A DNA stretch of 64,000 nucleotides. Origin: Aselliscus stoliczkanus (taxonomy: Eukaryota > Chordata > Mammalia > Chiroptera > Hipposideridae). A program made the position numbers and the translations under genes. Each line of letters begins with the position of its first letter. Position 1 is the first letter of the stretch. The stretch covers positions 108,518,852 to 108,582,851 of the forward strand of contig CM066728.1 of the NCBI GenBank assembly GCA_033961575.1, given 5' to 3'. The notes beneath the pieces are model-generated. The model saw only the letters and a program-made list of their open reading frames with translations, was not told the origin of the DNA and did no database searches. Shown one piece after another: positions 35,681 through 46,618 of this stretch.

Positions 35681-36129
35681 ATTAATATCACTTGACATGG
35701 GTTCCTTTAGCAGGATTAAATGGCTTGGTGCAGCTTTAAAGTATTAATTTCTAATTGTGCTTGTTGTAGCAAAACAAAAAAGAAAGAGAATGAAAAATCA
35801 CACCAAAACGAAAAAGGTGACAAGTGCCCCAGAAGGTTTTGGCAGGAATCCCAAACATGCTGGCCTGAGGGAGAGCCACTGTGTGAGGGAGGTTCCAGGG
35901 AAGGGTGGGCGCCCTGGAAAAGCCCACACGGGGGGATCGTGCAGTAACAAGGGGTGTGGAGCGACACAGAGATGCAGGGACAGAAAACTGAGTCAGTGCA
36001 CAGCTGGTGACAGTACCGATTCCAGCTAAAGCAACTTTAAACCAATTCTTTGTCCGTTAAGTGATCATTTAAAAAGGTAATAACAATGACATATGACAAC
36101 ATACCCATTAGGATGCCTAAACTCCAAAA
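35681..36129. other. Unassigned intergenic DNA
   Basis: Nothing recognised. Confidence 0.35.
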
Positions 36130-36220
36130 ACTTGACACCACCTGTTACTAACAAGAAGTGTCTGTCATTCATTGTTGGTGGGAATGCAAAGCACTTCAGA
36201 AGACAGCTTTGCAGATTTTT

Positions 36221-36369
36221 TGTTTTTTTATTTTTAGCTGAGCCATTCTGCTACCTGTTGGCAGCTCAGTGGCAGCTCAGCTCAGGCCGGGCATCGAACT
36301 GCTGTTGCTCAGAGCTCAGCTCGCACTCTTGAGCGAGCTCTTAACCAACTGAGCCACTCAGCCAGCCCT
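36221..36369 (-). repeat. Second tRNA-derived SINE family, minus orientation
   Basis: Same family as the copy at 33501. On the plus strand it shows 'gctacctgttggcagctcag', 'catcgaactgctgttgctca' and 'cactcttgagcgagctctta', closing with 'gagccactcagccagccc'. Its A tail is the T-rich run at 36216-36234. It is inserted in an L1 3' end. Confidence 0.85.
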
Positions 36370-36373
36370 AACA

Positions 36374-36480
36374 TTTTTTTTTTTTTTGAGGGCAGTGTCA
36401 CTGGCCCTCACATGTGGGACCTGAACCAGGGCTGCTGGCTTCCCAAGCCAGCGCTTAACCACTGCGCCACTCGGCCAGCC
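36374..36480 (-). repeat. tRNA-derived SINE (GGCCGGCC family), minus orientation
   Basis: Short-form copy lying directly against the 5' end of the neighbouring SINE, in the same orientation: T run, 'gagggcagtgtcactggccc', then 'gcgccactcggccagccc'. No separate target duplication is clear, so it landed at the edge of the first SINE. Confidence 0.88.
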
Positions 36481-36760
36481 CACTTCACAGATTTTTACAA
36501 AGCTATCACATTATACAGCAATGGCACTCATAGGCTTTTCTCAAATGATTGTAAAACTTCGGGCCACACAAAGACTGGCACACACAAGTTTATGGCAGCT
36601 TTTTTCATAACCACCCAAGACTGGAAGCAACCCAGAGGGCCTTCAACAGACAAAAGGATAAACAAACTCTGGTCCATCCAGACAGCGGAATATTAACCAA
36701 CAATAAGAAAGGAGCTATCAAGCCTCCCGAAGAGGCGGGTCAGTCTTCAATGCCAATTGC

Positions 36761-37129
36761 GTTAAGATTTCTGATAGACTCAAGAGGCCCCTGCACCCTG
36801 AAGAGGGTACTGAGGACCAGCAGAAGGAAGTCCAGGGGCCGATGTGACAGCGGCCACGCAGCCTTTAGGTTGCAGCCACATTTAGACGAGCCCCATTTTG
36901 ACTGTTCTGGAAATTTCTCAAGAACCCCACAGTATTCTTTAGGCAGAAACTCATGAAAATGAGTTCACACCTGGGAGCCCCGTCAGCCACACGTGAGGGG
37001 CCGGCGGAGTGTGGATCCTGGGGTGATCGGGGGCCTGGTGGGTGAGAGCAACCTGATGGAAGGGGCTCCAATTACGACGGGGAATGACCTGGGCAGACGG
37101 GGGAGGGCAGCCCAACGCTCCCCAAGGCA
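36761..37129. other. Unassigned intergenic DNA
   Basis: GC-moderate; nothing recognised. Confidence 0.35.
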
Positions 37130-37225
37130 GCATAGGCTCCAATACAGAGAAATGGAGGCTCCGAGGGCACGGGCAGCTTTCCCAAGGTTATACAGGGCAG
37201 CCAAGTCCAAAGCTCCTGTCCCTCG
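37130..37225 (-). repeat. MIR-family fragment, minus orientation
   Basis: 'cagagaaatggaggctccga', 'ttcccaaggttatacagggc' and 'agccaagtccaaagctcctg' follow the reverse complement of the MIR core. Confidence 0.65.
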
Positions 37226-37439
37226 CGCCTTCTTCCTGGGAGCTATTGTAGAAGGAGACTGGCCATCACACAACACGCCTTGGTTAAACACCAGTGGTTT
37301 AATTACCCACTAACATAATTAAAAATAAAAAGCGCACCACCTCCAACAGAAATGTGAAGCATGGCCTTTGAGTGTGCATCTTAGTACCAGTCTATTTGGA
37401 AAAGATGTGAAGGTGCATTGGAAATAATGCAAGCGTTGT

Positions 37440-38310
37440 CTCGGGGCGCCACCTAAGGGGCGGCCCCTGGAGTGACACGCTCTCCTCCGTCTCGCTGCCG
37501 GCGGCCTGCGCCCTCACTCAGGCCCCTCCACGCAAAACACCGTCCCACGCGGAAGCCCCCGGTCTGGGGCTGGCGCAGCTGGGCATGGGAAACGCGCGAC
37601 ACGGGGCCGGGCTTCACTGCTGCGTTTCTCTTGCTCCGTTAGAGTCTCTGTGGCTCAGGCGGCCTGCGTGATTGCAAAAGCTAAAAGGGCCGTTTATCTC
37701 GCCCCACCCGGCCACCTGCGCCCCGGCCCCGCACACCTGGTGCCGCGGTCGCCGCCCCTCCCTTACCTTGGTGGCCGAGTCACACTTTTCCAATTCACTG
37801 ACTGCTCAGTTATGCTGGGGCTCAGAGGGGCGGCATGACAGCGTAGCTGGTGGGGACGGAGGGGCTCAGCCCCACGGCGACCCCGCCCAAGGCAGGCTCC
37901 ACGCACCGCCAGCTCCGCCGCCTTCTCCTCCTCCTCCCGCCCTTTCCCCTTCCCCCATCTGCCTCGCTTGCCCCTCCTGAACCATTCAGTCCTCCGGTGC
38001 CTGAGGCCCAGCGTGGGCTTGAAGAGGTGCATCCCTGCCCGGCGGGGCTGGTGCTCCAGAGAGAGGGCCCAGCCGGGGAGGTGGGCACTGCTGGGCATCT
38101 CGGGGGCGCCTGGCCAGGCTCCCAGGGCCCTGGGGACAGGAGGCCTGCAGGCCCGGCCCCCACAGCCGGGTCCTGGGGTGTCTGCGCCTTAACCACCGGG
38201 CTCCTCCCCAGGGGAGCTGCCCCCGCCTCACCTGTGCTCACAGCACAGGTGTCCTAATCCTGACTTCTCCCTCTACGCTGGGCCCCTTCGCTGCTCCCGA
38301 GAGCGCGTTC
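37440..38310. promoter_or_regulatory. Orphan CpG island
   Basis: Marked local GC enrichment. By hand I count roughly 60 CpGs in about 870 bases, with the densest part at 37440-37910 (about 40 in 470 bases). That is close to expectation for its GC content, whereas surrounding DNA is strongly CpG-depleted. No coding exon, TATA box or transposon is recognised in the dense part. The overlapping open frames (up to 139 codons) occur in several frames and look GC-driven. In mammals such islands usually mark a promoter, so an unannotated noncoding-RNA promoter is possible (inference). It lies about 14 kb beyond the MTRR stop. Confidence 0.6.
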
Positions 38311-39260
38311 CAGGACCCAGGGCCCTGGGAGGAAGGACACTGCGCAGAGGGGGCTCCTCCCAGGTTCCCTGTGAGCACAGCCCAGGCTGCTCCCCGCGGC
38401 CGAGACTCCAGGCAGGAAACGCCCCAGGTGTCACCCACTGCCCACGTTCGCCTCGGCTCCTCAGGTCTTGATTATTTGGTCAATGGCTTAACCACGTGAA
38501 AGGACTCCATAAAGCGGACTTCTCCTGGTTTCTGTCTGAAGCCTCCAGGGCTGGGCAGCTCCCAGGCTGGGCGGGTGGATAAACCCCCCGGGGCCCCCGG
38601 CGACCCCTGCAGGGCCTGACTCCCACCCTGAAGCTCTGCCCCAGGCACCAAGGGCGATTTCACACGTGTGGTCATTGCTTAGTCCTTCAGGGTTCGGACC
38701 CCCGGGGTCGGTGCCAGTAGGAACAGAAGTCCTTTCTGCTGCGCTGACAACGTGTTTTATTATAGCACATGGACGATGGGCGACACTCTCCATACGGGGA
38801 CACTTTGTCATTAGTCAAACGAGTCATTCCTGCAGCTGGCCAGGGACGGCTGGGGCCACTGACACCTTTATGACGATGATATAATCCTGTGTCTCATGCA
38901 ACTAAATATAGCTCTCTAAGGTGAAAATTTTTAACAGACGCACATTTTTCTGCATAGGGAAAAAATAGTGTCTATTAAATTTGTTTTGAATTTTCTTAGT
39001 GTAGCTCTTTGCTTGGAATATGTTTTTGGTTTTTTTGTTTTGTTCATTTTTGCTGTTATTGGACATTGCTGGCATGAAACGCCCCCGTTGGTTAGGTGGC
39101 TGATTTTCTACGAAAAGTTTAATTGATATCTCATCAAACCATGGTCAGAAGATCATATTGTCTCCTGGAGCACCCTGAAGCCTTGGTTTTGGATAATTGC
39201 TTGCTTTTACCTATCAGTCCTAAAGTAAAATCCATCCGATGTCTCACCTGCCTCTGCTAA
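38311..39260. other. Intergenic DNA, nothing assigned
   Basis: GC falls back after 38420. No gene or repeat recognised. Confidence 0.35.
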
Positions 39261-39294
39261 TGTGTAACTTGAGCAGCCTAGAGTTAAAATATCA
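39261..39294 (+). repeat. 34-bp direct repeat, copy 1
   Basis: Starts tgtgtaacttgagcagccta and ends in ...aaaatatca. It is matched at 33 of 34 positions by the copy at 41423-41456. Flanks do not match well. Origin unknown. Confidence 0.85.
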
Positions 39295-41422
39295 TTTCTG
39301 AAGACTAAAGTTTCCATAAGTTTAGTCAGTGTCTCCATGAGGCGTGCTTCTGGGTTGTGCAGCCATTTGCACAGCTGCCCAGACACACAGGAGCAGTGAG
39401 TTAGGACAGGAGTGGGCTTTGCAGCATGTCCTGCTGGGAGCTCAAGGCCCTAAAACACTCCCATCTCCTAACCCTGAGAGGGCCAGTGGGGGGAATATCT
39501 GTTTGCAACACAGGCAGTTGCTTTTCTGGCATATGGATGGCACAGGCTGGCAAGTCCACATTGGGAGTGGACTTGAACCTGAGAATGTGTTTCTGTCATT
39601 GAGAGTTGTAGAAAGTCCAAGGACTGACTCCTGGGGGTAGGCAAAACCTCATGCCCCGTTATAACTGAGTGACCCCAGAAGGCTGCAGACTTACACTGAT
39701 TGACAAGGATCTGCAATGAGAACGTGCGCACAAGCTTGGGTCCCATTAGACCTGAGAGTTACCTAAGGTCAAGTATTTAATACTAGCATAAGTGTAATTA
39801 GCATACAAGGTGCCTGGGGTCCAGAGAGTGTCTTCAGTCTGTCAATCTTGGCCACTGGAAGAAGAAACAATTTATTAAAGAGGGGAGGAAGAATTATCAG
39901 AAAATATCAGAACGTAAGTAGACAGGAGGGGAGAAGCTGGCCTCCATCCTTCATCCTCCTCTCCTCTGTGGACTGAACCTTGCCAGTGATTCTTCTGGAA
40001 GAACAAAGTCTGTGGAAGGATGATGACATTAATGCTTCTTTTAAAAAAAAGTCTCAATATTTTGATTTTTTAAAGGCTTGAAGTTCAGGAAGCTTGTTTT
40101 ATGATAAAAGGTATCGTCCGTAGGTGCTGATGTTTTCTACTTTGTTTGTTTGTATGGTGGTTTTGGGTCATGAGTGCCTTCAGAGAAGGGGGAAGCTACT
40201 CAGCACTGCCCCTTGGGCGGAAGGCATGGCCCAGCCTGAGCCAAATTCCCCAGCGTATGCTGAACATCTGGAAACATGCCCCCTTCCGGCCAAGGGACCT
40301 TGGACAGTGTTTGCCTGTGGTGCAGCGTTCCTTCCTCAGCTCTTCCGCCTCATCAAAGCCACTGCTGTCCCATCTGCTGCAGAGGAAAACCAATCTGAGG
40401 GGTCGGGAAGGAAAGTGCCAGAACCAATAAAATCCCTATTCTGGAGCTTTTCAGGTTCTTTGTCAGGCCACACAGGAAACCCACAATTCAGACACCAGTG
40501 GAAACAACAGATCCCGTGTTTTAGCACCAAGGATAAAAGACCATTTCAGGAGTCCAGAATTTGTTCTCCCCTGTGCTGATTTTTCACTTAGAAAATGAGA
40601 ATTAAAAGTAGTTCAGGTTTAGGTAGAAAAGGAACACTCTTACTGTTCTGTCCCCATAGCTTGAGGTGTTGATAAAGTGAGAGCCAATAATTCTCGCTAC
40701 AACAATATCATTTTCACTACAAAGGGCTAACAGGGAAACGGGAAATACAGTAATACCTTGGTTTGCGATGTCGAGTTAAAATGTGTATTTTTTCACGGAC
40801 TGGCCTTTGTTTCACACCAGTGGCTGTGGAACCACTTTTATGCTGAGGGCCCTGTGCTTGGGGCTGGCCTGCAGCAGATGGCATGGATCTTTGTGAAAAG
40901 CCTGAGGCATGCGGGCACGCCCGTTTCCTAAATGAGTAACCTTTTATAGAAAGCAACTGACTTTTTCTGTATAAAATCACATAACCAAAAATCTTAACAC
41001 AGTATTGTTAAAATCATTGAAGGAAAAACTTTAATTCTTAAGATCAACTAAACATAGTGAATAAACCATCATTTTAGAACTAAACTAAATTCAAGTTTTA
41101 AATTGTGGTTTTCTAGAGCCATACTCTAAGGACCATATAAACCACAACTATTGATAAATCCATGGCTGCATTTTGCCAAACAGGGCCTCAGAGAATTGAT
41201 CGATAAATTTCTAACCTATGAACCATACTCTCTCTAAATGTTGAAAAAAAATATATATATATACCTCTGCCCCCACCTGGGGCGAAATTAGAATCAAAAA
41301 CCCATGGCCAGGTCCATGGTGTTTCCAGGATACTGGCTGCCACTGAAATGAAAGGCTGCATTGATTGACAGGCACAGACTTGAATTCAGCTGCACAGGCC
41401 CTAGACCAACCTTGGCCACTGA
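39295..41422. other. Intergenic DNA, nothing assigned
   Basis: About 2.1 kb. The largest open frame is 151 codons (40124-40579, plus), not recognised. A short AT run lies near 41254. No confident repeat. Confidence 0.35.
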
Positions 41423-41456
41423 TGTGTAACATGAGCAGCCTAGAGTTAAAATATCA
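41423..41456 (+). repeat. 34-bp direct repeat, copy 2
   Basis: Starts tgtgtaacatgagcagccta. It differs from copy 1 (39261-39294) only at the ninth base (a for t). Confidence 0.85.
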
Positions 41457-41559
41457 CTGATCAGCTCTTTGCAATCATCAAAACAAATAGCATAAAAGCC
41501 AAACCCAATGGATAATTAAATGATTTGTAAATGGCCTACACACTCCAAATAAAAGGCAG

Positions 41560-42870
41560 AGGTTATCAGATTAGATAAAATAATAAGACCCAAGTTTAAA
41601 CTATAGGAAAACAGCTTTCAAAGTGCAGACACAGGCTAAATTAAAGGATAGGGAAAGTTACACCATGAAAACAATTACCAAAAGTAAGCTATGTTAATGT
41701 CAAAGTAGAGTGGAGAAAAAAGAATATTACCAGCGAGAGAAACGGCAGTTTCATGAGAAAAGATGAGTTCATCAAAAGCACATAACTATCCTAAATGCTT
41801 ACGCCTAATAATAAAAAACGTGCATTTTCAAAATGCAATAACAGAAACTGGACTGACACTAAAGGATAAAGAGATAAACCCACAATTAAAATGGAGACTC
41901 CCCACCCTCTTGTCCAGTATTGACAGGCCCTGTAGACAGAAAATCAGTAAGAGTGCAGACGGCTCGAGCACTATGAAAGCAACCGGGCCGGCCAAGCTGA
42001 CAGTTACAAAATTCTCTACCCATGCACATTATTTTAAAGTGAACATGGGACAGAAGCAAGATAGGTCACATTACAGGTAATAAAACAAGTCTCCAAAAAT
42101 GTGAAAGGATTTTCATCATACAAGGCATGTTCTTCAATCACAAGGAATTAAATTAATATTCATAACACAAAGACAGCTGGAAAACCTGCCAATACACAAA
42201 CAACACACTTCCAAATAACAGATCAGTCAAAGAAGAAATAACAAGGATATTAGAGAGTATTTTCAAACAAATGAAAAGGGAGTCATAACATATTAAAATT
42301 ACAATTCAAACTTGTAACGTGTAGCCGAAGCCATGGATCAGAAGGAAATTTATAACATTAACATTTATATTAGAAAAGAAGTCTCGAATCTATTGGTTAA
42401 GCTTCCACCTTAAGAAACAAGATTTAAAAAAAACAAAAAAAGATCATGTTAAACCCAAAGTAAGTGGAAGATAGGAAAGAATAAAGTTAAGAAAAGAAAT
42501 TAATAATAGATTACAGAAACACAACAGAGAAAAACCAATGAAACTAAATCTTGTTTCTTTGAAAATATAAATAAAATTGATAAACTTCTTTCCATCTAGC
42601 CAGACTAATCTTTAAAAAAGAGGAAGAAACCATTTACAACTTAGATAAAATAGACAAATTCCTTAAAACATACAGCCCACCAAGTCTCATTAAAAAATAA
42701 ACAAATGACCTGCATACCCCAATATAGATTAAATAAATTGAACTTGTAGTTAAAACCCTTCCCCCAAAGAGAACTCCAGGCCCACATCACATCAGATGAA
42801 TCTTTCTTCTCAGGGTCCACAAGGGTAGGTAAGAAAATAAGAAGGAATCAATCAGATAGTTGACAAAAAT
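41560..42870 (+). repeat. Degenerate LINE-1 ORF2 fragment
   Basis: A-rich plus strand with the Lys/Glu/Asn/Ile-rich frames of L1 ORF2. The stretch at 42500-42600 ('aatgaaactaaatcttgttt', 'cttcttttccatctagccag'-like) matches the 'NETK.WFFEKINKIDK.LARL' region of L1, and 42610-42800 matches what follows it. Numerous stops and frameshifts; non-functional. Confidence 0.7.
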
Positions 42871-43789
42871 CACAATATCAGAAATAAGAAGGCTGGCCTT
42901 TGCCCGGAACTTGACAATTTTCAGAGATAATATCATGCATTTTGTCTCAATAGAGCACTTGCTGTCTCCCCCACCCCCCTGTCTATGGTATCAGTTCAAG
43001 CTTGTATAACCACAAGGAGGAGCAGGAAAATCACAGCCTGTATCATAGGAGGCAAACTGAACGGCAGAAGCGGACCAGGGTCGCCAAGGGATTTACCGAC
43101 TCGGGAGGTGGCGAGAGAAGCCGCTTGGACCCAGCCCTGCAACGTGATGTCTCTACAAATAAAAGCGTGTGTGTGCACGTGCACGGCCTTTCTATAATCA
43201 CACGTGGAAGCAGCTGCTCCCAATCTTCCTGTGTCATTTCAAACAGGATCTATTCCGACTGAAGACTTACACCGATTTGTAAGTGACCTCACCCACAGGC
43301 CCCTCCCTCAGTCTGTGCTTCCAGCTTCATTCTGGATTCCTCCCCCCGCCCCCCCCCCCCACACACAGTGGCTTCGGGAGTGGAACACAGACGCGCTGTT
43401 TGAAATATGAGCCCTGTGAGGCTCCCCAGGGGTTTACCCAGGCAACTGTAACAGAATCCAGTCCAAGCCATTCCCATATGTGAGGTTCACAGTCAACATG
43501 GCAGGATCCTGCTGTCATTTCCAATTGCATTGCCCTCGGGGCCAAATTCTAAAAGCTGAGGAAATAGCTGCTTCCAATATTAAGGGAAACTTCAAATGCC
43601 GCCTCCATTTTCCGCTTTCCGATGGCTCCCTTTGCAAAGCTGCTCTGCTTGGCATTCTTTCCAGTTGTTTCTTCCATCTCTTAGCAATTATTCCCACTTG
43701 TCTGGAGGCTGGCCTGTCAGCTCCTGGAGATGCCAGACACCTGCAGGGTAATATTACCAGCAAAAGAGCCTGTCTTCCTGGGCAGGGCC
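42871..43789. other. Intergenic DNA with a C-rich run
   Basis: No gene. A near-pure C run followed by CA repeats occurs at about 43341-43366. Several overlapping frames up to 121 codons, none recognised. Confidence 0.4.
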
Positions 43790-44060
43790 TTGTCCGCGGC
43801 TACAGCTCTGGGTGCAGCGCTGTCACCTCGGTCACTTCTACCTGACCTTCCCACAATTCGAGGGTCTTTAACCCGAGGGCTTCAGCCATCCCTGGTTCTG
43901 TCTACAGCTGTGTGCGCTGACTGCTGACTGACGGGGGTCAGAGTGAAAGCTCCAGGAGGGCGGGCACGCTGGGACGGTCTCTCTCACTCACTGCGGTGCC
44001 CTCGGCTCCCAGCCTCGGCCTGGCACGCACTAGACATACCTGCCACGGATTGTTTGTTGA
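43790..44060 (+). repeat. L2 LINE 3' fragment
   Basis: 'gtgaaagctccaggagggcg', 'gtctctctcactcactgcgg', 'ctggcacgcactagacatac' and 'tgtttgttgaac' follow the L2 3' end in order ('aagctccatgagggcaggga...cctggcacatagtagg...tgttgaatgaa'). Confidence 0.7.
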
Positions 44061-44541
44061 ACCAACTACAAAACAAGCAGCTGGTTACTGATCTTCCTTC
44101 CCTCACTCAACTTATCAGCAAACACTTTTGGATAGTCCATTGGGTTCTGTCCTCAGGGTCCAGAAGGGTGCAGTGATAGGGTCCAGGTTAGAAGGAACCT
44201 AGAATTCAGTGAGGAGGCATCCTCTGAATAATGCCAACCCAGTATGGTCCCCAGCTATGGGGCTGGTGACAAGATGCAGTGGTTACATCAGCCAAGGACG
44301 CACTGAGCCGGAATCATGGCAGCGACACGGAGCAGGCTGCCCCTGAGCTGAGTCTTGATTGACAGATAGGAGTTGGCCAACTAGACAAGCAGGGATGGGG
44401 AATGAGGGATCATTCCAAACAGGTACAACATTTTCAAAGGCACAGAAACATGGATACGCAGCATCTTTTTCAGAAAGTAAAAGCGACTTTCTGAGTTCTT
44501 TGATCAAGGAACTGGCTTGTCAGTGCTCAGAGAACATTTGT
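44061..44541. other. Unassigned intergenic DNA
   Basis: Nothing recognised. Confidence 0.35.
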
Positions 44542-45034
44542 TGGATGGGTGGGTCGGTGGATGAATGGATGACGGAAAAATGATGGATGAATGGATTGCT
44601 GGATGATGGATGATGCATGGATGGATGGGTGATGGATGGATGGATATGGATGGATGGATGGATGGATGGATGATGGATGGGTGGGGGATGGATGGATGGA
44701 TGGATGGGTGGGTGGATGGATGGATGGATGGGTGGGTGGATGGATGGATGGATGGATGGATGGATGGGTGGGTGGATGGAAAAATGATGGATGAATGGAT
44801 TGATGGATGATGGATGGATGGATGCATGATGGATGGGTGGATGGATGGATGGATGGATGGATGACACATGGATGGATGATAAGATAGATGGATGGGTGGG
44901 TGACAGATGGATGATGAATGAATGGGTAGGTGGTAAATGAATGGATGAGTAGATGGATGGGTGCATGATGGATGGATGGATGGGTGGGTGATGGGTAAAT
45001 GAGTAGATGGGTGAGGGAGGCTGGTGGATGAATA
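44542..45034 (+). repeat. Long (ATGG)n/(GGTG) tetranucleotide array
   Basis: About 490 bases of ATGG repeat with interspersed GGTG, ATGA and ATGC variants. Because 4 is not a multiple of 3, all three frames on the minus strand stay open as Pro-Ser-Ile-His repeats (up to 185 codons). These are artefacts, not genes. Confidence 0.97.
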
Positions 45035-45985
45035 AATATGTACATTAAACTGAAAATACACAGCTCCCAGCTTTGTAACTAGCCTCCCAATAACGTCCCT
45101 GCGCCTGCAGCTGCCCCCCTTCTCCTAGGCTGCTCTGCCCGAATTTCTCCAGTCTCAGGAGACCCTTCACTCTGAACACCCGGCTTTCCCAGCCCAGTGT
45201 TGCCGAGGGGCTGGGAAAGGTCACAGAGCCATTCTTTCCCATGGCCCCGGCTCTGAGAGTGGAGGGTTCCTCCCCCAGGGCTGGGAGGGAGCCCATGGGG
45301 CGACATCATTAGATTAAGGCCCTTGCTATAAACTGAGCAGGGAGGGCTACATGGGAATGTCAGGACCCCTCCTGGTATTCTCGCCCCCCCAGGCTCCAGA
45401 CATGAGTCCTCGTTGCTGAGGGCAGAACGTGCAGACCCCTCCCGATGGTGGGGTGCTGGCCTGTCCTGGAGTGCAGGCTCAGTGCCCGTCTCATAGACAC
45501 CCATTAACGTGACCTCGGGGCTGGTTTTATTTATTAGCCTTAGACTCCTTGGCCCACAGCTGTTCCTTCGCAGCCCTCCCTGCTAAACCGGAATGAAATG
45601 TCCAAACAATGGCTGATAAGCTGCAGAAATTCTTTTCTTCTAAGAATGGTCTTTGACCAACTCCTCCAGAAACTAGCTGACCAGGCTGCCGCACTGGCTG
45701 AGGCTTGGTGAGAACTCCAGCTCCCCGAATGCAGGTCCTGGGCGTGGCCTGCAGCTCTGGCCTCTGGTTCAAGGCTGGTGGCTCAGCCTGCTCTGCGCTC
45801 TGCCACCGAAGGACATGCCCGACGTGCCTGTCACCAATCACGCAGGAGAACGGCAGAGGCCATGCTCTACCACTGTGGGCCGACCTGGGGGTTCAGCGCT
45901 GGTCAGCTTGGGGGTCCTGAAAGGGCAAGGTGAGCCCCACATGGGCACTCCTGGGACCCCTTTACAAGAAATGGGACGTTAGTGC
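45035..45985. other. Unassigned intergenic DNA
   Basis: GC-richer; overlapping frames up to 141 codons (45079-45504, minus), not recognised. Confidence 0.35.
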
Positions 45986-46618
45986 TTGTTGGGGACCATC
46001 GCGAGTTTGGCTATTAATACTTCATGCAGCCAGCACTCTGAATTGCAGATGTGTTTTAGGGAGAACTTGGGCAAGAAGTATCTCTCTTCACTTTTCCCTA
46101 GATCGTTCAGATTTACCCTTTCACAACTTTGTCACATAAAATGGCAACAAGTGCTGGTCTACAATCATAAAAAAATAGCAGTGCTTCCAAATCTTATTAG
46201 GTCATGTTATATCCATCCTCTGGATTTTCTAGTCCAGCTGCAAATGAAACCTTGCCGGTTAGTCCATTCGGCCATTCAGAAGGCAAAAACGCAGGGGACC
46301 AATAACCTGCCACAAATTCAGCTTATTTCTGTGCAGTTGCTATTAAATAAGGGTGCAAATGAGACCACCACCATCTTGTACGTGCAACGTCCCCCTGCTG
46401 TGGTAGGTCTCGTGATGGTAGCTAATATGACACAGAAATTTCTTACAAAGAAAATACAACCACCTGACTTTCCCTTGAAAATACTGAAGGGGGAAAAGAA
46501 TCTTAACAACCCACAGCTATGTTATGAAATAAAGGCGGAATTTAACAGCTCTCACACACAATGGACTCACGGTCTTTTGTTCAAGTCATCCATCTGGAAA
46601 ACTAGGAACATGATTTAG
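45986..46618 (+). other. 210-codon open frame of unknown status
   Basis: The longest non-repetitive ATG-to-stop frame in the window. The product would be basic, with no signal peptide, no clear membrane segment, no cysteine/histidine metal motif and no family I recognise. DNA is of average composition. There is no nearby polyadenylation signal, CpG island or splice evidence, and vertebrate genes this size without introns are rare. A chance frame or a decayed retrocopy is more likely than a gene, so I record it without calling it a CDS. Confidence 0.15.

Larger units (their letters stand above)
36130..36760 (+). repeat. LINE-1 3' end split by two SINEs
   Basis: The left part 'tcattgttggtgggaatgca' and the right part ('atggcagcttttttcataac', 'gactggaagcaacccagagg', 'ccttcaacagacaaaaggat', 'aacaaactctggtccatcca') form the canonical mammalian L1 3' sequence when the SINEs at 36221-36480 are ignored. 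The break point carries a short duplication ('ctttgcagattttt' / 'cttcacagattttt'). Confidence 0.8.

Noticed and set aside
37763..38257. Several 74-139-codon frames on both strands in the CpG island
   Set aside because: GC-rich DNA has few stop codons; frames overlap on both strands, with no domain or splice support.
44542..45034. CRISPR-like array
   Set aside because: Simple tetranucleotide tandem repeat with no spacer structure, in a vertebrate genome.
44504..45061. Three overlapping minus-strand frames of 148-185 codons rich in Pro, Ser, Ile, His
   Set aside because: They are translations of the (ATGG)n array in all three frames; tetranucleotide periodicity keeps them open.
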